This document shows, one piece after another, positions 37,601-46,580 of a DNA stretch of 64,000 nt. Positions within the stretch are counted from its first letter, which is position 1. Each line of letters opens with the position of its first letter. Source of the stretch: Halisarca cf. caerulea (taxonomy: Eukaryota > Porifera > Demospongiae > Chondrillida > Halisarcidae); assembly GCA_963170055.1 (NCBI GenBank), contig CAUJGJ010000083.1, positions 948,601 through 1,012,600 on the forward strand. The letters are read 5' to 3'. Position numbers and translations under genes: made by a program. Under the pieces are notes generated by a model, which saw only the letters and a list, made by a program, of their open reading frames with translations, had not been told where the DNA came from and did not search any database.

Positions 37601-39207
37601 CTTACAGTAAAACCTGTATGTCTATATAACGACCACTCAAAGGACCAAGTGATGGTGGTCTTTGTAGACAGGTGGTCCTTATACAGAGGTGCCTTAGTAC
37701 CACTGAGGTGGCCCATGAAGCAGCTTACAGTGGTCACTATAAACAGGATTCACTGTGTACTAATGCCCTTACCACCAATATCTCATACTAGATGAATGTT
37801 ACATATTGAACATTACTGTAATTACATACGTAGTTTTGAAGCTTCCTGTCATCCTACACCACATTCAAAAGATGTCTGCAGCTTCCAAGGAGTGTTCCAA
37901 TAACATGGCTTGTACTGACACAATGACAGAATTCCAATCGCTATATATAGAGATTGGTACCCTAGTTCTTTATGAGTCACTCACTTTTAAAATTTGACCT
38001 CCATCTGGATACCTTTCTAGAATATCTTTGATTGTCTTAGTGAGAGGTGGTATTTGCGTACCAAATCTTTTCGGTTCCCCTGCAAACATACATAAAAGCA
38101 ATGTATACGTATATATAAAAACATCAAAATAAATTAATACTAGTCTATTGATAAGTAAAATTAACAAAAGAATGACTCTCATTTGATAGTCTTGTACCCA
38201 GACCCACTTCAGACCGCCATTTTATTCTCGCCAGGAAGGTGGCCGGAAGTGGGTCTGGGTACGAGACTACTCATTTGATAGCCATTCAGGTGGCTTTAGG
38301 TTCAAAGTTTAACCACAGTGCTGAGACTTCATACACCATACACAGTGGTAAACAGCTGCAGGTTTTTATCTGAGAGAATAAGTTTTATTAGACTTGCATG
38401 AAATATTGCAATCTCCCCTTAATATGAATGATTGCCAGGTAGATCGAGTGGCATATATGCATGTAATCACACAGAAATACCATCACTGTTGTTACCGTAA
38501 GACCTCTTGCCGAGCGTTAGAGGTCAAATCATGGACCCTATATGGTCCAATCATGAAGTCACAAGTACAGAATACCTCAGTCTTGTCCAAAAGGAACACG
38601 CAGTAGTATACAGTCAAAACTGTTTACAACACCACCATTGGTTCGACTGTTTGGTGCTACTATAACCAAATTGTTGCTGTAACCAGTACACATGAAATTT
38701 GTACAAAGACCAGTGATTCAGAAACAGTTCCCAACATGTACCAGTGTTGTTGTAGAGGGAATGATGTTGTAGCAAGTGACCTTGTAAAGAGATTTGGTTA
38801 TATAAGGTAAAGGGGGGTAATTTGGAACACGCTGGTAATTTGGAACAGGGCCTGTAACTTTTGTTGTGGTTGAGTTACCCAACAATTCTTGCTACTGCCA
38901 AACTTTCATGGAGACAATACAAACGAGAAAGAATGGATGTAACTTGTGATTGAGACCGCTTTTGGCTGACTGTTCAAAATTACCTGCTGTTCCAAACTAC
39001 CCCCCTTTAAAGACCTTACCCAATCTACAACAATCGCTTCTGTACGCCAACACTAATTGCATGTGTCAATGATGTGAAGGTCCACATTCTAATATAATTT
39101 TCACGTATATTACAATAACTGCGGCTTGTATCACGCAGTTTAGAGTGTCGATATATGCGTATAATAATATTATACTCACTTCGGTCCGACTGAGCAGGCT
39201 GGGCCAT
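7077..39207 (-). CDS. gene 1: giant sacsin-HEPN-PARP fusion protein (five exons)
   Basis: Exons in coding order are 39207-39180, 38079-37985, 35897-35639, 31449-9643 and 7699-7077. All introns are GT–AG and all phases match (1, 0, 1, 1). The total is 22,812 nt, or 7,603 residues. The start MAQPAQSDR joins to REPKRFGTQIPPLTKTIKD, the usual N-terminal lead-in to the first sacsin ATPase module. The ubiquitin-like domain of vertebrate sacsin is missing. Six Bergerat-fold modules have N-boxes near residues 110 (within exons 2-4), 1430, 2400, 3385, 4360 and 5370. A J-like segment (about 7060), a HEPN domain (about 7225-7380) and a PARP domain (7397-7603) follow. Sacsin family proteins are cytoplasmic chaperone-like factors. 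A PARP tail is not part of the known vertebrate architecture. The exon model is inferred from splice signals and homology and has no transcript support here. Confidence 0.85.
8268..8438. mobile_element. MITE of the CAGTGGAACCTG family
   Basis: Termini TACAGTGGAACCTGTATAATC and CAGGTTCCATTGTA are inverted repeats, about 170 bp apart with TA at the edges. The interior repeats a ‘CCGGATTATAGAGGT’ theme. Confidence 0.7.
8933..9106. mobile_element. foldback (long inverted repeat) element in intron 4
   Basis: The arms 8933-9008 and 9022-9106 are imperfect reverse complements. The inner part (GAAGTTTGTGGATAGAT against ATCTATCCACAAACTTC) is perfect, and the outer part begins CATGGC-G-CAGGTGTA on both strands. 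Open frames on both strands here are an artefact of the palindrome. Confidence 0.7.
9643..31449 (-). CDS. gene 1 exon 4: single 21.8-kb exon with most of the sacsin-like protein and HEPN domain
   Basis: One uninterrupted frame of 7,269 codons starts after acceptor TTTCTGCAG|AT (completing the D of HHIT-DLPVIV) and ends at donor GCAG|GTAAGA. It contains the rest of ATPase module 1, complete modules 2-6, a linker rich in Ser, Thr and Pro, a J-like stretch and HEPN. The first in-frame ATG (31435) is not the start. It lies inside a sacsin module and the upstream exons supply the missing half. Vertebrate sacsin also keeps nearly all of its coding sequence in one giant exon. Modules 3, 4 and 5 share the lead-in RLKGIIDDYKD or RLRGIIEDYKD, then the N-box ELIQNADDAG, the segment LIDWRQHPTDTLF and the glycine box GRFGLGFCA. 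Confidence 0.93.
9700..10155 (-). other. HEPN domain of gene 1
   Basis: The encoded segment runs from SLSDAVMWLQQAWRDLNLA through CFYSHEVVEKALKAVFLAYC to CCRFPDSNLPPAPP and a final helix STFLRKVAKLEKF. This is the four-helix HEPN fold as at the C-terminus of sacsin, where it dimerises and has been reported to bind nucleotides. A canonical Rx4-6H RNase motif is not evident. The conserved R-(F/Y)-PD signature is present. Confidence 0.8.
10500..10668 (-). other. degenerate J-domain-like segment of gene 1
   Basis: The segment RLLFQIHYWCVIDHKLSQKM, followed by ALMDGFLQCIRSELDQ, sits just before the HEPN linker, exactly where vertebrate sacsin carries its DnaJ domain. The helix spacing is similar, but the catalytic HPD tripeptide is replaced (around YWCVIDHK). 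It would not be expected to stimulate Hsp70. The homology is inferred from position and pattern only. Confidence 0.4.
15410..15775 (-). other. sacsin ATPase module 6 core (gene 1)
   Basis: Contains RLNNLLKQYKGDVTIFKEF, the N-box FIQNADDAEATEIAF and the glycine box GRFGVGFNVAYHVTD. It is the most divergent of the internal modules: it lacks the LIDWRQHPTDTLF block and has a GKGGKDGQTNKIGRFG approach to the glycine box. Both nucleotide-binding motifs look intact. An acidic stretch of repeated Asp, Ser and Glu precedes it. Confidence 0.85.
18488..18810 (-). other. sacsin ATPase module 5 core (gene 1)
   Basis: Lead-in RLRGIIEDYKDNIDVFK, N-box ELIQNADDAGATEVKF, then LIDWRQHPTDTLFTPEMRHW, ICELGGATKRED and GRFGLGFCAVYNITDVP. 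Bergerat motifs are intact. The DNA 18601-18733 is identical to 27391-27523 in module 2, and 18558-18647 is identical to 21486-21575 in module 4. Confidence 0.88.
21415..21740 (-). other. sacsin ATPase module 4 core (gene 1)
   Basis: RRLKGIIDDYKDTIDVFK, ELIQNADDAG, LIDWRQHPTDTLF, TKIGRFGLGFCATYQLTDLP. All nucleotide-binding motifs are present. It is closest to module 3 in protein sequence over the whole repeat of about 970 residues. Confidence 0.88.
24363..24690 (-). other. sacsin ATPase module 3 core (gene 1)
   Basis: RRLKGIIDDYKDNIDVFK, ELIQNADDAG, LIDWRQHPTDTLFAPEM, ATKIGRFGLGFCATYHLTDLP. Motifs intact. Confidence 0.88.
27285..27590 (-). other. sacsin ATPase module 2 core with missing glycine box (gene 1)
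   Basis: The N-box VLKELIQNADDAGATEV and the LIDWRQHPTDTLF block are perfect. After ICRLGYASARQVNVHG, however, the expected GRFGLGF is replaced by HPCNTSGFSSVYKFTD, so most of the ATP-lid glycines are gone. The module is probably inactive or binds nucleotide poorly. The frame is intact, so this is divergence rather than a break. Confidence 0.8.
31909..32191. repeat. inverted-repeat element in intron 3
   Basis: AAAAGGCGCGGGTCTAGA at the left is matched by TCTAGACCCGCGCCTTTT at the right. An inner pair, TCTGATTTGGGGAA (about 31986) and TTCCCCAAATCAGA (about 32100), strengthens the palindrome. No coding content. Confidence 0.65.
33153..33332. mobile_element. MITE of the CAGTAGAACTTGG family
   Basis: It begins TACAGTAGAACTTGGATAGT and ends AGAGTTTGACTGTA, with repeated TACTCACTATCC/GGTACTTACTA themes in both halves. 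Confidence 0.65.
33861..34148. mobile_element. MITE carrying an expanded 27-bp minisatellite
   Basis: The ends CAGTGAGACTTCTCTAATCC and AGAGGTTTCACTGTA match the same MITE family. About 33885-34020 holds multiple tandem units of the kind CCTCCTATAATCCGCCCCC. These create the spurious repetitive reading frame (DYRRMDYRGA) on the minus strand. Confidence 0.7.
35639..35897 (-). CDS. gene 1 exon 3: N-box and glycine box of ATPase module 1
   Basis: Acceptor AATAG at 35899-35898, donor G|GTAGGT at 35638. The 259-nt exon encodes ELIQNADDAGASCVKFLVD, HPTDHLW, IAYNDALFTADDW and GRFGIGFQSVHHIT. It joins exon 2 (QILK|ELIQ) and exon 4 (T-D-LPVIV) without changing the sacsin consensus. Module 1 is diverged from the homogenised internal modules, yet both nucleotide-binding motifs are intact. 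Confidence 0.88.
36167..36738. mobile_element. ~570-bp near-perfect hairpin (foldback element)
   Basis: Two arms of about 280 bp (36167-36448 and 36461-36738) are nearly perfect reverse complements with a loop of about 12 bp. Each arm contains a degenerate direct repeat of the form GGGCTAGACGAGCATA/GGGCTAGATGGGCATA. The ends read AGGGTGTATAAAAACCATTT. A fold of this size would make a long double-stranded RNA stem in the gene 1 pre-mRNA. Confidence 0.85.
37603..37757. mobile_element. MITE of the CAGTAAAACCTG family in intron 2
   Basis: Starts TACAGTAAAACCTGTATGTC and ends ACAGGATTCACTGTG, with a ‘CTATATAACGACC / GGTCTTTGTAGACAGGTGG’ interior. Confidence 0.6.
37985..38079 (-). CDS. gene 1 exon 2: lead-in to ATPase module 1
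   Basis: Acceptor TTTGCAG at 38080 opens a 95-nt exon: (R)EPKRFGTQIPPLTKTIKD, then ILERYPDGGQILK, up to donor AAA|GTGAGT. This is very close to the start of the first repeat in vertebrate sacsin, where FGQ-x-x-PP and RYPDGGQILKELIQNADD are conserved. That is what identifies the true N-terminal module. Confidence 0.88.
38187..38269. mobile_element. MITE of the TAGTCTCG family in intron 1
   Basis: TAGTCTTGTACCCAGACCCA at the left and TGGGTCTGGGTACGAGACTA at the right are inverted repeats with TA termini, the same family as 4062-4158. Confidence 0.75.
38609..38802. mobile_element. MITE of the CAGTCAAAACTG family in intron 1
   Basis: Starts TACAGTCAAAACTGTTTACAA with an ‘ACAACACCACCATTGGTTCGAC’-like interior that is also found at 40477-40653. 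The right end (GAGATTTGGTTATA) is worn. Confidence 0.5.
39180..39207 (-). CDS. gene 1 exon 1: start codon
   Basis: ATG at 39207 followed by GCC gives a favourable +4 G. It encodes MAQPAQSDR plus one base, then donor GTGAGT. The phase-1 end joins the phase-1 start of exon 2 to give R-EPKRFG. Any longer 5' coding exon was not detected, and the start choice rests on the splice fit. Confidence 0.65.
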
Positions 39208-39560
39208 AACGACCCGTGGAAAGAGTGCAGTCTGTGCACGGGTTTAATCTTAAAGTGGATCCGATCCGATAGATGAACTAGTCTGTTGAATATTCGCTTC
39301 AGGTTGTCCGTCTCAATCGAAATACACGTTATCAAGTCTTAGATCCTTTGTACAAAACAAACTGGTTTTTCTTTCTGTTAGGATTAAACCATCAGAAGAA
39401 ATTGCTATATTCCTTTCGCCTACGGTTGTGGTTTAGCCAGATCAATTTCTAAAGAATCAAGTAATCAGCTCAGTACTCAGCTTCTACGAATAGTCATCAC
39501 GTGATCCAAACATCGCGCGTCCACGTGGCATCACAATTATGTGCTAGGGTCTATGGTGGC
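39208..39560 (-). promoter_or_regulatory. probable gene 1 upstream region with two CACGTG E-boxes
   Basis: The sequence just upstream of the proposed start codon holds CACGTG hexamers at 39498-39503 and 39522-39527, within a short GC-richer CpG-containing patch (CATCGCGCGTCCACGTGG). bHLH-type binding is inferred. No TATA box is placed. 39561-40211 shows only simple repeats. Confidence 0.35.
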
Positions 39561-40211
39561 ATGCTTATAGTTCGCATTCTTCCGTTTATCCCTCCAAACT
39601 CTCATCTCTAATAATTAATAATAATAATAATAATACTTATTATAGTAATTTTACTTCCAAATCATGTCCTTAATCTTTAACCTCAATTGTACTGACAGTG
39701 GTCCAGTTACTTGTGTGTATGTACATATACATACGTATGGATACATACAGTATCAAAAGGTGCCAACTCATATGTACGTATGTAGTGTGTACATACATGA
39801 AATGTCACAAATGCAAAGGCATGTACGAATGTACAGAGAAACAAACACTCAGCAACACATCTTTACAGCTGTAAGACTATTGTTCAACACGCCTATAGTG
39901 ATCCTCAAAGCAGACTGTTCAAAAATAGGTATAGGGAATAACTTTAGTTTGCATTGCATCCGACTTGATCTGTGAAAAGCTGCACAATTGGTGATTTGTT
40001 AAAAGCGATTTTCTGAGGAATGTTTATAAAAGCATGCAACCAACTTGTCTAACAGCTTTCAGTAGCATCTCTAGGTAAACTCTCAGAAACATGTACTATG
40101 TATACAGTACATGTATGTACGTATGTAAGTAAGCATTCACCTGTGTGTGCATAACACGTAAGCCTATACTCCAGCAGTTGTATGTACATACATGCATGCT
40201 ACAACACTTAC

Positions 40212-41554
40212 TGCTTTCTTCGGAGCCTCTGAGCATGTGCTCTGTTCATACACTCCTCCTCTGGTACTTTGAGCTCTACAATTATCATTGGGAGAATGTA
40301 GTGCTTCTTGAGTAAGTCAACTTGGGACTTTGTTTGCGGCCAACCATCCAACACCATCCTTAACAAGGAAGAGAGAGAATATCCATGAGTGGTATGTAGG
40401 TGTGTAGGTGTGTAACCTTGTACTTAAGTGGAATCTCTGTAATTCTACTAATGTGTAAATTGAATTCTGACTACTGTACAGTCAAACATTCTCACAACAA
40501 CACCACTGGGTCCACTACAACATGCCTCTATAACCAAGTTGTAGTTGTAACTAGTACACTTTGTACAGAGACCACTGAAACAGTTCCCAACATGTGTGCT
40601 GTTGTAGTGTGAGTGACTTTGTATCACATGATTTGTAGAGAGGTTTGACTGTAATTGTCACGGGGTAACGTCATGGTGGTAATTGTCACAGGAAGCACAA
40701 AGTCTCTGAACATCTGCCATAAACCAAATAAATACACATCATTTGTATACAAATATCTTCAGTCCTGCGCATTTATAACTGAGAAACTGAGTATAATTTG
40801 TATTGCCAATAAGTAGCTACATTGCCATCAATACCATGCAATTCATCCTGAGTCGCTTTCACTCCCTTGGAAATAAATTTAATAGAGATCCTAGTTAAAA
40901 GCATATTGAGGCATACATACATGCGTACATATATACCATTTCACCATTTGCATATGTGTCAGAGTGTACTCTTACTCTTACAAAGACACACAACACAAAA
41001 ATGATTAAATTTGTACACTGAAACTACGTACATACATACATATGTACATATGTACGTACCCCCTGGTGTTGACCTCCGCCTCCAACATTTTCCTCTCCAG
41101 GGCTGCTACACACAACTCATCCGGGATAGTCTCTCCAACAAGTAGGTAAGACCTGCATGATCTGTTCTGCCAGACTGCTATCAGGAAACTGCATCAGCTG
41201 GTATACCTCAGAGCCTCTCCAATGGAGAACTTAACCACACCTAGAGTTGACACCAGTTTGTTCGTAACTGCAAACAGTACGAGAGGGAGTGGGGACATGT
41301 GTGAAAACATGGAATGTCCAAAGTAACTTAACATCTGTGTACCTGAAGTTTTACCAGACTTTGGAGGTCCAATAATAGCTATTTTTGGTGGCAGGAAAGC
41401 AAGAGGAGGTGGTTGGGATGTATATCTGTGCGGATTCCCAAGAAAGGTTGTACTAGCTTTGTCCGAAGAGAGATAATATATCCTCTGTCCCAACACAACA
41501 GGAAACTTCTTTGTCGGTTGGTTTGCTGTGTACTGTGTCACCAGCTTCCAACAT
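40212..41554 (-). CDS. AK9: adenylate kinase 9-like gene fragment, four exons
   Basis: Exons 41554-41343, 41267-41207, 41152-41060 and 40358-40212 join in consistent phases (1, 2, 2). The peptide contains RCWKLVTQYTANQPTKKFPV, GNPHRYTSQPPP, the P-loop PKIAIIGPPKSGKTS, then VVKFSIGEALR (AMP-binding side), ETIPDELCVAALE and the hallmark MVLDGWPQTKSQVDLL followed by ELKVPEEE. This is one NMP-kinase repeat of the AK9 type, a multi-domain nucleoside mono/diphosphate kinase. Exon 40212 ends at a good donor (CA|GTAAGT), but no following exon was found before gene 1. No preceding exon or start was found either. It may be a remnant or have unseen exons. A MITE lies close below exon 41152-41060, in the third intron. 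Confidence 0.7.
40477..40653. mobile_element. MITE of the CAGTCAAAC family inside the AK9-like gene
   Basis: Left end TACAGTCAAACATTCTCACAA and right end AGAGAGGTTTGACTGTA form the terminal inverted repeat, about 175 bp with TA edges, in the intron between exons 41152-41060 and 40358-40212. Confidence 0.7.
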
Positions 41555-41639
41555 CTAATGGCATAATATTGTGTATAAATTACCGTACATTGTACAAATG
41601 TACACACACACACAAAATATGGTAATAATGTTACTGTAT

Positions 41640-41760
41640 GCCGGATGTACATACATACGTATCTACGTATGTATGCACATACGTAATACGTACATACAAA
41701 CATATGTACGTAGTGTATGTAAACGTGCAACAGAAAAGTAAACAATACATGTCTTTGCAC
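41640..41760. repeat. palindromic tetranucleotide repeat tract
   Basis: Dense alternation of ACAT, ACGT and ATGT units that are self-complementary as a group. Similar tracts lie at 2729-2762, 40100-40135, 41020-41060, 42980-43015, 43320-43375, 43500-43545 and 47400-47515. They give the many spurious Tyr/Val/Cys-rich frames on both strands. Apart from these, 41761-43020 shows no supportable gene. Confidence 0.7.
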
Positions 41761-43020
41761 TAATTCTGGTGCTGCATGAAAAGTATGTACTGTACATACA
41801 TACATATGGTGATAAAGGAAACAACAGACGCAGGTCATGTACAGAGATATGTACACAACAGCACTTCCTGATCATGGCGAATAGGTCCTGTAGATACACA
41901 CGTGATTAGAAATGATGAACATCAGACCTACGTATGTGCACTTGCATGTACCTACCCACCTACATGAGTATTATAGCAGTGTCTCCCCCCAAAGTGGGGT
42001 ACTAGGCACTTTGCCCACTACATTCTGTGAAGCTAAGGCACTCACCAAAATCCAGAATCAATGTATTCTAATAATAAGCATAAGATATGTGAAGTCTTGA
42101 TTGGATGACAAGATCATTGGCCTTGATTTGTTTGCTAACGTTTACCAATTAATGTTAGAAATTACTATGCAATACACACCAGTGGAAACCCAGTTATGAG
42201 CCAGTTGCAAATAAATCGACCAATCAACAAAAACTACATCTTTGTGCTGGTTACGGATCTACACAAGTCTTTCTTGCAAGTACATATAGAGGGGGAGTAT
42301 CAGAGGCTACAAAGAACACTAAAATGAGGCAATCAAACAATCTACTGTTCTGTTTAAACTACAGTAGAAAGGCTAAAGGCCAAGCAGCACTTACGGCTGA
42401 GGTCGTATATCTATGATTGAACTGCAACTTGCAGTTCATACTGTGAGTAATAAAAGACAACGGTCAGACAAAATTGCTTATTTTGTGCTATATACTCCAC
42501 CAAATAAAGGAGAGCACAAGCTGCTCATTAAGCTGTGCTGAGAACAAGACAAAGGTTTGCTAGGTTTACGCAAATCCCTCGTTTCTCTTGCTTTGATTTT
42601 TTGAGGAGTAACACTGATTATAGTGCAAATTGGTTACCGTGGACAAATGAAATACAGCTAGTGTGGATGACTGCAGCACATCTAGACAGGATACGTACAG
42701 TACACATGTACATATGTGTCTCTCCGTTAGTTCGTTCTGCACGATACCACAAATAGGATTGTACAGACTTACGTATGTGTACTACTGTACAGTACTCTGC
42801 ATGTGTGTACATGTCATTTGACAATGTGTAAATGCTGCGTAATATTATTGTGATTAATTATGTTAAGCTTGTTAGTACAATCCCTTAGTTATATTTTATA
42901 TAGCATCTATGCACATGTATCTGTATCCTGTGTAGCCACCCAATATCGTTTTGTGTGCTTATTCATGCATGTGTATGTATACTCTATGTACGTATGTACA
43001 TACGTATGTATGTACTGTTG

Positions 43021-44080
43021 GTACTGGTCTCAGAGGTCACAAGGCATGTTAAGAAAGAAATAGGTTCTATTTGGTGAGTGCAGAGTATCATACACAAGGA
43101 GAGCTGGGTAAAAGAAGTATTAAATGAGTTTAATTGTAGCGAGTCTAAGAGGGGAACTTTCTTTGTCCAGTTCCTTTTACAGACCACACCAGGGAATTGT
43201 GTATGTATGGGCCTGTGTTGTGTGTTACCAAGGTGCAAATATATGGTGTGATTGTCTGAGAATTGAAATTCTGTCGGCCCTGGTGGATAATACTACATAT
43301 TCATTTCCCGTATACAGATTTACATGTATGTATGTACATACGTACGTACATACAAACATACATATGAATGTATGTACTTCAATTCCTTGTAGTACATATG
43401 TATATATACTGTTTACTAAGTAATTTGCATTTGTGTTTGACTTTGGTATAAGACCTAAATACAAACGTATTCACTTAGTCTTTGGTGTGCGTAGCATAGT
43501 ACATAATTACATATACGTATATACGTACATATGTACGTACATGCTTTATTGCTAACATACAGATCATACCAATCAGCAACCATCATCAGGCAGCCATAGG
43601 CACAACTACTGTCAGCATACGAGTGTACTGGACAATGAATTTGTGTATTGGAATACGTAGCTGGAGGCAGTTTGCAATACTTGTAAATGAGTGTCTTACC
43701 TTTGCAGTGTGGATTTTGAGATACCCATGTACAGTATGTGTGTTCTGGTCTGCAAATTCTCTTCATGAAAGTGTTGGATCGCAGTCAACTCCAGGCCCCT
43801 TGGAGATGGATTTGCTACATCACACACAGGTTAGCTGCTACACTTTTACACAGTTACCATTGCTTTGTGTTCATTGATCTGACGTACATAGTTTATATCC
43901 AGCGTTATGCAGGAATACGTAAGGCATATCAAACATAGTACAAAGATTTGATTGTTTGTGCTTCAAACACACAAGACTATAATATATAGTGCATGTATAT
44001 AGGCTGTGATACACATTAATTTGTTCTGTTTGATGTTCCTCTTGTTTCTTTGCAGTGACTCCTATGTATTCAGGTTGTGA
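43021..44080 (+). pseudogene. AP4M1: AP-4 mu 3' exons, copy 2, frameshifted
   Basis: Exon equivalents are 43021-43073, 43708-43829 and 44056-44080. The first has lost its acceptor (GTTG instead of GTAG). The second carries a 5-nt insertion after CCCATGTA, compared with copies 1 and 3, which breaks the frame. It also changes conserved residues (WVRY becomes WICY). The terminal DSYVFRL exon survives. The 3' flank is homologous to that of copy 3 for several hundred bases. This is a decayed duplicate. Confidence 0.75.
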
Positions 44081-45812
44081 GCAAAGCATACAATAGCTAC
44101 GTACATAATATAGGAAAAGTTTATTCCAGATGTGGCTGCTGTGCTAATTTACAGACTTTTATACTATTATTATTATTATAATATATATATAATCACTGAA
44201 AATAGAATTGTTGTCATAAATTATAAATTTAAATTTGTACATGTAAAATGTTTTCAATATAAATTCCATAATATATTCATGCATGTTTTATATGCATTTC
44301 TTGTAACTTGTATGACATTGTATGGGGTACGCGTCTCTTATAATTATTATCCTTGATTAATAAAAGCTTGCTTGGCAATGTATTCTTACAAATCTTACAT
44401 TATTGGTACTGATCATGATTCAGATAATATGCTAGATAGATACAATACATATAATATGTGTATATACAGTGGAACCTTGAGCGCTGAGCTTGAGTAAAAG
44501 ACATGCATGTACTTTGGGGAAAGACGGGTGACTGCTACAGACAAACATATTGAATCAGCTGATTCAATTAAATTGTTTATTATTCTCTGAGAGGTAATAG
44601 ACATTATACTGGGACATATATTGAATCTTATAATTGACGACAGTTATTTTAAGCATGCAAAGAAAAGGAGCCCCATATCTTTTGGTATATTGTTATAGCT
44701 AGCTTTGTGCACATGCAGCCATAATCAAAGGGTTAATTATGTATATGGGCTTGCAATTGCATATTAATAATTGTTTATAATTTGTGTTGCATGCATGCAT
44801 GTATACAGAAAGACAATAATACTATGCAAAATTAACTTTAATATATATTCGTGCATGCATGCTTGTGATTTTTTTGGCAAAAATCCTTACTGCTTGCAAT
44901 TGGTAATATTATTATAATACAAGTCTTAGATTGCATGCATGCGTGCAATTTGATCCCATTATAATAGTACAGTGGAATCTCATTATAACGAACCCCATGC
45001 AGGAGACACCGAAAATTCTTCCCTATATATATCAGAAATTCCCTACATATACCAGATAGACTTTCATAGTAGACCACTAACTGCATTGGAAACATGTATA
45101 TTTGTTCACTATACACAGGTAGAAATTCGCTGCAAGCTATATAGTGTTCTTTATGACAAGTTTCCACTGTATATTATAAACCATGATAATATAATACGGC
45201 AATCTGAAACCACATGCACATGCTTGCCATGCATAATATAATACAAAATTATGCAATATTATATTTACACAAAAAATATAATGCCTGGTATAGATAACTA
45301 TATAGTAATGCAACATTTAGTCATTAACTCTACAGTCACATATATCGATCCAATTATTTAACACTGGTTTATCTGGCCATATGAAAACCTCATTTATCCA
45401 ACATGCACTCTAGATCTGTTGGGAATCCCCACCACTAATTATAAGCTACAAGTATACACAAATTTTAAATTATACACGATTTAATTATAATCCAATATGT
45501 ACACCTGCATGGTTTATATACAACACATCTATATGGGTGCAGATATAGGATAAACCATACAGACTCCACTGTTACAGTATATTATAGACTAAGTATAACA
45601 CTGGTATGTACAGTATTATTATGCTATATGCATAGCACAAGTATATTCTTAAATTATAATGAAGCATATAATAATCATTATTACACTCATAGGCAATGAA
45701 TAGTAAAGTTAACAATTAAAGCTAATTAATTTTATTATCGGACAAAAAAGAATTACTGCTACATATATATAATTGCAAATCAAGGCAATGTTGATGCTAT
45801 AACTTATGTAAA
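44081..45812. other. AT-rich intergenic stretch of the middle unit
   Basis: 44081-44340 aligns with 48322-48530 as duplicated 3' flank. AATAAA at 44359-44364 is a possible polyadenylation signal of the AP-4 mu copy. A MITE with termini TACAGTGGAATCTCATTATA and TTTCCACTGTA occupies 44968-45171. A stretch at 45360-45430 (TTTATCTGGCC, AACCTCATTTATCCAACA) matches one at 32980-33050. No gene is seen. Confidence 0.6.
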
Positions 45813-46437
45813 TCACATATGAAAAGTAATGAGGTACTCAGGGTATGCCAAATGATTCTCATTGGTAACGTAAATCTCCAATCCATCTGCAAAAGCATGT
45901 ACAGAATTGTACCTCCGTCGAACCTGACCTGGCTGATGCAAGCCAGCAGTGGTTTCCCGTTCAGGAGGAATGTCGTATCGCACTGACTGACGTCCATGGC
46001 TCTTTGAAGCACCTGGAGATACTCTAGCTACAAGCATCTGGTATTGGCTACTTCCTTTGTTGTAGGCATACCTTAGTGAATATTGAACATTGACAGCAAA
46101 GTAGTTGCCATACCTCCACAAGCCATTTCGGCTAAATCTCATGTCAAAACCAGTTTCACTTCCATAAATCATCTCAGGAGGAGTGCCTCTAGTACCATGG
46201 AACAGCATTTTCTCACTGGTGTCTCTCAAGTCAACATCTCTCTCAAGTTCTTGTCTACGTTCTTTATATTTGGCCCACAGCTCCTTATTCTGTATCCTTT
46301 CAATGCAGTGAATTTTTATACCAGGAAGTGTATTCTTAAAGAGTACAGCAATTCGTTTATATTCCGGACATTGGGTTTGACTAAATAGAGATCATAAATT
46401 GTGTTTTCCGGCAAGAGGATCCAATCAGGAGGGTAAT
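45813..46437 (-). pseudogene. orphan PARP catalytic exon with a one-base frameshift
   Basis: It is homologous over its whole length to the PARP exons of genes 1 and 2, with the same acceptor (CATAG|AT-TAC-CCT) and stop. A T is missing from a TTT run near 46371 (coding A), so the frame of DYPPDWILLPENTIYDLYLV does not connect with the rest. Downstream, LFHGTRG, GNYFAVN and YPEYLITF are all intact. No sacsin exon lies upstream of it (46438-52123), so it has no partner. The single homopolymer change could be an assembly error, but the missing giant exon supports a real relic. Confidence 0.82.
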
Positions 46438-46512
46438 CTATGTTAAAGAAGAAACTTGCTTGTATGCATGAGATAACAAAGAACTATATACACATGCACT
46501 TATGCATGCCCG

Positions 46513-46514
<2 letters not shown>

Positions 46515-46580
<66 letters not shown>

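Larger units (their letters stand above)
35898..37984 (-). other. gene 1 intron 2 (2,087 bp)
   Basis: Donor AAA|GTGAGT at 37984 and acceptor TAG before 35897. It contains the long hairpin 36167-36738 and the MITE 37603-37757. The part 36900-37400, with ATGGCTGATCCGGCG and a run of AAGAATAAG repeats, shows no gene I can name. Confidence 0.7.

Noticed and set aside
39207..40212. AK9-like exons splicing into gene 1
   Set aside because: The last AK9-like exon ends in phase 2, whereas gene 1 exon 2 needs a phase-1 donor, and gene 1 has its own start exon.
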